The notes under the pieces are model-generated. The model was not told the DNA's origin. It did not search any database and worked only from the letters and a program-made list of their open reading frames with translations. The position numbers were made by a program, and so were the translations under genes. 64,000 bases of DNA from Podocnemis expansa. Its lineage: Eukaryota > Chordata > Testudines > Podocnemididae. The stretch lies in contig ML682220.1 of NCBI GenBank assembly GCA_007922195.1, positions 124,001 through 188,000 on the forward strand. The letters are read 5' to 3'. This document shows positions 59,055-64,000 of this stretch, piece after piece (position 1 is the first letter of the stretch; each line of letters opens with the position of its first letter).

Positions 59055-59771
59055 CTTCCAATTTCTCTCCATTTTCTTCATCACTCTTTATATAATCCCT
59101 GTTCTCTAGAGTGTCTATAACTCCACACACACACACAGCTTAGTGTCATCTGCAAACTTACTGAGGATGAAATCCACCCCATCTTCCAGATCATTAATGA
59201 AGATGTTGAATAAAAAACAGGCCCAGGACTGACCACTGGAGCATTCCACTTGTTACCTACTGCCAACTAGTCATTGAGAAGTTGATCACTACCCATTGAG
59301 CCTGATGATCTAGCCAGCTTTCTATCTACTTTATAGTCATTCATCCAGCCAATACTTCTTTAACTTGTTGATAAGAATACTGTGGGAGACCTTATCAAAA
59401 AGCTTTGCTAATGTCAAAATATATCATGTTCACCACTTTCCTCACATCTGCAAAGTCAGTCACCTCATTAGAGAAGGCAACCAGCTTGGTTGGACATGAC
59501 TTGCCCTTTGTGAATCCATGCTGACTCTTCCTGATCACCTTCCTCTCTTCTAAGTGATTTGAAATGGATTCCTTGAGGACTTACTCCATTATTTTTCCAG
59601 GGACTGAGGTAAGGCTGACCAGTCTGTAATTCCCCAGTTCCTCCTCCCCCTCTTTGTTGAAGATGGGCACTATATTTGTCTGTCCAGTCATTTGGAGACT
59701 CCCCCAATTGCCATAAGTTTTCACAGATAATGGTCAATAGGTATGTAATCACATCAGCCAACTCCCTCAGC

Positions 59772-60105
59772 CAGGAGCATCGCTGCCCCGGGAAAGGACC
59801 CAGGGCACCGCCCCCTATCTGGAGGCCATGCCCCCTGACCACAGGCCATGCCCCAGCCAGGGAAAGGGACGGGGACAGGGACGAGGACGGGGATGGGAGC
59901 AGCCGCAGTGGCCGCGGGAGGCTGGGCCCAGATCCCTGGATGGGGACGGGGCCAGAGCGGCCGCCGCGATCACAGGCAGCTGGGCCCTGGATCTCCAGAC
60001 CAATAAGGCTGAAAACCAGGAGAGGCATGGCCCCGCCAGACCCTGGGCACTGACGCTGGGATTCAGGGGACGGGCCCCGTGTGCCCGGCGCCAGCAACAC
60101 CACTG
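59772..60105. mobile_element. Non-autonomous hAT element, 334 bp, very GC-rich
   Basis: The ends CAGGAGCATCGCTG and CAGCAACACCACTG are imperfect inverted repeats. They are flanked by a perfect 8-bp duplication CCCTCAGC (59764-59771, 60106-60113). It splits a conserved CR1 motif exactly. The interior contains GGGACGGGGACAGGGACGAG-type repeats. Confidence 0.9.
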
Positions 60106-60479
60106 CCCTCAGCACCTTCGGATACATTGCATCTGGTCCCATGAACTTGCTCATGTCCAGCTTTTCTAAATAGTCCTGAACCTGTTCCTTCAGCACTGAG
60201 TGTTGCTTGCTTCCCTCCCCACTCTGTGCTGCCCAGTGCAGTAGTCTGGGAGCTGACTTTGCCTGTGAAGACAGAGGCAAAAAAAAGCATTGAGTACTTT
60301 AGCTTTTTCCATATCACCTGTCACTAGGTGACCTCCAAATTCTGTAGGGGGCCCATATTTTTCCTGACCTCCTTCTTGTTACTACCATACTCATACAAAA
60401 CCTTCTTGTTTCTTTTTGTGTCTCTTGATAGCTGCAACTCTAACAGTGGTCTTGCCCCTCCTGATTTCAGTCCTGAATG

Positions 60480-61460
60480 CCCAGGCAGCAGTGAAAATTC
60501 AACACTCTCTCTTACAATCACCTCAGAACACTGTTGCTTATTGGCACCACATACTATATGGTACAGTCAGACAAATGACAACTGCCTCCCCACACCATTC
60601 TCCAGAACCGAGATTTTTAATTATTTTGAAACCGGACTGTGAATTTCACAGTTCATTAATTATTATAATGTCTGATGCCCTACAGCAAGATGCAGTCATA
60701 ATTGCTTAAATTCCCTGCAGTGACAACACCCACACTTCCCCCAAAAGCACCAGGAAATGAGATATTTTTCTTTTGGTAACAGGACTATATCCATGCAAAT
60801 TAGGCATCTTTTAGTTTGCACCAGTAAACTCTACATTTAGCATTTAGAGAACAAGAGATTAGAATGTTCCCTGGGTCACATTCCTGTGCACCACACAGAC
60901 ACACCAGGTAGAAAAGACTAAGACAAGGTTTCTGAGCCCTAAGCTAGTGATTAAGAAAGAGAGTAAAGAAAAATCCTATATAAAAGAAACTCGGAGGCCG
61001 TGATGCCAACTAATGTTTAATATTTAATATAAAACACCTATTCTGATGCAAGATTTTAAATGAGCATTTCTAACAGGAGCAGCAGATCAGTTTTGAGAAT
61101 GGTAGATCCTTTCCAATTACCTCTTCAGATACATTGTCACGGGTTCTTTAGAAAATCACAAGACGTGGTAGATTTTAAATCCAAATCTTGTTAAGGCAGA
61201 TGTTAGACTCTGCCTTCTTAAGGCTGCCTGATGGAAAGGGTATCTGAGTAAGCATTAGTCATTCTTGGGGCTGTAAACATAATTCTTTAGAAAACAAGGT
61301 TCTGATCCAAACTCCAGTGAAATCAGTGGAAAGACTTTGGCTAAGTTCAATTGAAACACTGAAGTAAAACACTCCCAGTTGGCCTGGATCAGCTAACTCC
61401 AACTCCTGGGGCTCAGGCTGCTGGGCTATCAAATTGCAGTGTACACAGTCAGTCTGGGGC
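60480..61460. other. Intron sequence, nothing recognised
   Basis: No exon or element with clear ends. Chance open frames only. Confidence 0.4.
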
Positions 61461-61466
61461 TGCAGC

Positions 61467-62228
61467 CACGGGCTAAGATAAGGCAGAATGCACCAGAACG
61501 CTGTTCCAGTGCCCATAATTTTTAGGGGCCAGCATTCCAGGACCCCTAAAAATAAAAGAACGTGCCGGAATGCAGCATTCCAGTACATTCTATCTTACTT
61601 TAAAATTAACCCCTGTGGTGAGACCCTGGCTGCGTTCTCCTTGCACGTGGTGGGACCTGCTTAGGAGTGAGGGGCAGGTCTAGGGGGCACCAAATGCTTC
61701 TCCATCCTGTCCCCTTGCAGTGGCCAAAGCAGAGCCAGAGCCAGCCCTGGTGGCTGGCTGGCACCCCCGCTGGTAGAGCAAAATGGAGCTAGCCGCCCTC
61801 CAGGTGCAGTCCCTGGCAGGGGCGGCAGGGTGGGGAGCTCATTCTATTGCAGGGATGCAAGCGGTTGCAGCTGATGGGCAGCTGTCCTCACCCGGCTGCT
61901 GCCTCATGCCCCTCTGCCTCCCAGGGCTGCTGCAGGAGGCAGCAGCAAAAGAGGTGCAGGACCCACTGGGGCTCATGCCACCCAGCCATGGACACCAGGT
62001 GAACCAGGTAAAGAGCCACAATAGGTGTGCATGGGGAGAGGGGTGAGCTGGACACAGGTGGGGGGGAAAGTAGTTGAGGTAGGGGCAGTAGCTGGTGTGG
62101 CAGGCACATGTTTGGGGGGCAGCAGGTGGGGCAGTACCTGAGGTGGATGAAGGGGGCCCACCCATGCATGAAGGGGGACCTCCAATTAGGGGAGTTCCAG
62201 GCCTCACCAAATTATACTTTTACCACTG
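61467..62228. mobile_element. Non-autonomous hAT element, second copy of the 2581 family
   Basis: The ends CACGGGCTAAGATA and TACTTTTACCACTG are decayed versions of CAGGGGTTAAAGTA. They are flanked by a perfect 8-bp duplication GCTGCAGC (61459-61466, 62229-62236). It shares with 2581-3321 the CATTCCAG…CCCCTAAAAATA snap-back left part and the 3' block GAAGGGGG-CCT…CAAATTATACTT. An internal TTAACCCCTG at about 61605 suggests an inner boundary or rearrangement. Confidence 0.88.
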
Positions 62229-62412
62229 GCTGCAGCACAGACTCTGAGAATTCATGAGGCAGGAGCGTCCCAGAACCTCAGCCCCAATCCCAGCCAAAAC
62301 ATCTAGCTTGCAATTCTGTGGCCCTGCTACCCTCACCTGAGACAGCTCATCTAGTCCAGTCACAGTTGGGCTGCAGGTCTTTTAACACCATGTAAACTTA
62401 CCTTATGGTCTG

Positions 62413-62632
62413 AGGTATGTCTGCAGCCCAAGTAGACATACCTGGCCAAGCCTGAATAACAATAGCTGTGAAGCCATAGCAGCATAAACTAACCTCTTCA
62501 ATACACCCCTGGATGCTAAGCAGCTTTGTACGACCTGTACTCCTGCCCAAGTAATTCAGATCAAAGCTAGCTCTGGTATGTCTACCCATGCACCAGGCAC
62601 AACACCAACTGCAGTGTAGATATATCTTTAGC
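62413..62632. mobile_element. Possible short TIR element (GGTATGTCTGCAGC type)
   Basis: AGGTATGTCTGCAGCCC at the left and ACTGCAGTGTAGATATATC at the right are roughly inverted. Two internal AGACATACC/GGTATGTCTACC blocks. Ends uncertain. Confidence 0.35.
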
Positions 62633-62949
62633 GGGCAGGCAAACATGATGGATGGAAATAGCAAATGCAAATGAATGGATTCAGGTGATGGGTGATGGCA
62701 GGAGCAGCACCAAACACAAATGACAGCTAGGACAGGTAGAACTGATTAAGTGAACAGCCTCAGGATGCACTGTATGTAGGTAAGCAACCGTAACAGTATG
62801 TACAGTGGAAAGACCATGAAAGACAAGGAGCAAGAAGCCTTAAACACAACAAGGAGAAAGGCTTAGAAGCAGGAAGAGATAGGGACCCAAGACAAAGAAA
62901 AAGAAAAAAGGAATAACAGTCAGAAATTGACCCTTAAATTGGAAAAAAA

Positions 62950-64000
62950 AAAAGGGGGGGGGAATACAGTATAAATCTGTCTACCCACAAATTCGCTTAA
63001 CACACGCTAGCATCATGTCCCCCAAAGCTACCAACTTAACACATGGACCATGTTAACGTGCGGTATCTAAAACTGCAGTGTAGCACTAAATATGTGCTCA
63101 CTTACTGACCTAAAATTGGAAGTTGGCCTAAGCATGGAAACACATACTGTAATACTTATTAGCGCTTCCTTTTTCTTTTCATCACCATTTTAGTAAGATG
63201 TATTGCACTTAATCACATTGTCACACAACATATATAATTTGATTAGCTATAATTAAGATATTTTAGTATAGACTTTAGTCCATTAGTGCAATAGATATTT
63301 TAGTACAGTATAGTACAGGATTTTAATACAGTTCTTTATGTACAATAGATACAGTATTTTTGTATAGGCTTTGGTTCATAACAGCAGGAGACAAGGCTCA
63401 GTATTCGTACACTGTTGAAGAAAAATTAGCAGCTATAGATCAGGTACCTAATAGTGAAACTCAAGCCTAAATTTCTAGAGATCTTGGGGTTGCCAAATCA
63501 GCACTGTGCAGTTAGATAAACTAAACAAAGCTGTGCAGTTTTGTACAAAATGTATATTCTCAAGTCAGCCTGGAGCAAAAACGTGTGCTTTATTCAACAC
63601 AGCCTGTTGTAGACAAAGCATTGCACATGTGGGTTTGCCCAAGAGAGAGCTAAGGGAATGCCACTAAGTGGCCCAATTCTTCAAGCCCAAGCAAGTAAAT
63701 TTAGAACTTTAATGGGCAATGAAACATATCAAGCCAGCAAAGGCTTTATAAGCCAATTTAAAAGTTGCCACAGTATTTCCCAAGTTAGCATTTCTGGAGA
63801 AAGCCAGTCAACCGATGAGACTGCTGCCAACAAGTTTCCCACCAGATTAAAAACTATAATAGAAACTGAAAATTATAGTGAAGAACCAATATACAACTGT
63901 GATGAAACAGCTTTGTTTGCAAAGCTCTTGCCAGACAAAACTTTAGCTTTGAAATATGAAACCCAAAAAACATCAGGCTTTAAAAAAATAAAAGAGAGGA
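62950..64000 (+). mobile_element. Tigger/pogo DNA transposon, cut by window end
   Basis: A non-coding 5' part with TTCGCTTAACACACGC is followed by a decayed transposase. The N-terminal CENP-B-like helix-turn-helix reads YTVEEKLAAIDQV and ISRDLGVAKSAL with in-frame stops near 63470, 63512 and 63521. Around 63630 the frame shifts by one base and then stays open to the end of the window, about 120 codons, through ERAKGMPLSGPILQAQA and PIYNCDETALFAKLLPDKT. The latter contains the NCDET motif with the catalytic Asp of the pogo DDE domain. A dead copy. Confidence 0.85.

Larger units (their letters stand above)
57547..60470 (-). mobile_element. CR1 LINE carrying two later insertions
   Basis: The 3' terminus is at about 57547 (plus strand TCAAAGAATCACAGAAGATG and CCATCTAATCC). 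Reading minus from 60470, the frames show LARDVK-like LSRDTKRNKK, VRKNMGPLQN, FFASVFTGK, LDMSKFMGPDAMYPKVLR, RELADV-type sequence, then SPNDWTD, a pathway through RT motifs, and finally YEERLRELGLLSRKKGRMKR. It is interrupted by a solo LTR (58276-59054) and a hAT element (59772-60105). Removing the hAT gives PKVLRELADV in one frame. Truncated 5' in the endonuclease/RT linker. Confidence 0.88.

Noticed and set aside
59468..60280. 270-codon minus frame, the longest in the window
   Set aside because: A composite of CR1 RT fragments and a GC-rich hAT insertion that happens to keep the frame open; not a gene.

Overview
This window looks like nuclear DNA of a non-avian sauropsid, most likely a turtle. 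It is AT-rich and intron-rich, with one large multi-exon gene. It is crowded with CR1-type LINEs, Penelope-like elements whose 3' ends match a repeat I associate with turtle genomes, short hAT and 'TGTCTACACT' terminal-inverted-repeat (TIR) elements, a DIRS-like retrotransposon and endogenous-retrovirus LTRs. The species call is inference from the repeats only.

The only host gene I can support lies on the minus strand, from 55533 down to 23405. It is the 3' part of a collagen VI chain. In transcript order it has eight Gly-X-Y exons (55.5-46.2 kb), a first C-terminal von Willebrand A (vWA) domain (C1; 40.85-40.36 kb plus 29.7-29.6 kb), a second vWA domain (C2; 28.96-27.52 kb), two exons of acidic, Glu/Lys-rich linker (26.7-26.1 kb) and a terminal Kunitz domain with its stop codon at 23405. 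Collagen, vWA, vWA, linker, Kunitz is the order I know for COL6A4 (a pseudogene in humans). The N-terminal vWA domains and the first half of the triple helix lie beyond base 64000. Splice sites and phases agree at every junction from C1 onward.

The gene appears broken. A 764-bp solo LTR with a 4-bp CTCT target duplication sits inside the C2 coding exon. Without the LTR and one target copy, the 672-bp exon is fully open and in phase with both neighbours. A triple-helix exon at 46550-46611 is 62 bp instead of 63, with a frameshift halfway. Another begins with Ala where Gly is expected, and one more possible Gly-X-Y exon near 44.15 kb looks decayed. Either this is a young COL6A4 pseudogene, or the lesions are polymorphic or assembly errors.

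Layout. 1-1.85 kb: nothing recognised. 1.86-12.4 kb: LINE pieces, hAT and TIR elements, and a Penelope-like copy with a GIY-YIG endonuclease. 12.4-19.7 kb: a decayed DIRS-like element in minus orientation with inverted terminal repeats, a gag-like zinc-binding region and a nested CR1. 19.7-22.8 kb: nothing recognised. 22.8-55.5 kb: the collagen VI gene with intronic transposons. 55.5-62.6 kb: a large intron holding a CR1 copy into which a second solo LTR (same family as the exonic one) and a hAT element have inserted, plus a second copy of the 2.6-kb hAT family. 63-64 kb: a Tigger/pogo transposon cut by the window end. I saw no tRNA, rRNA or CRISPR.
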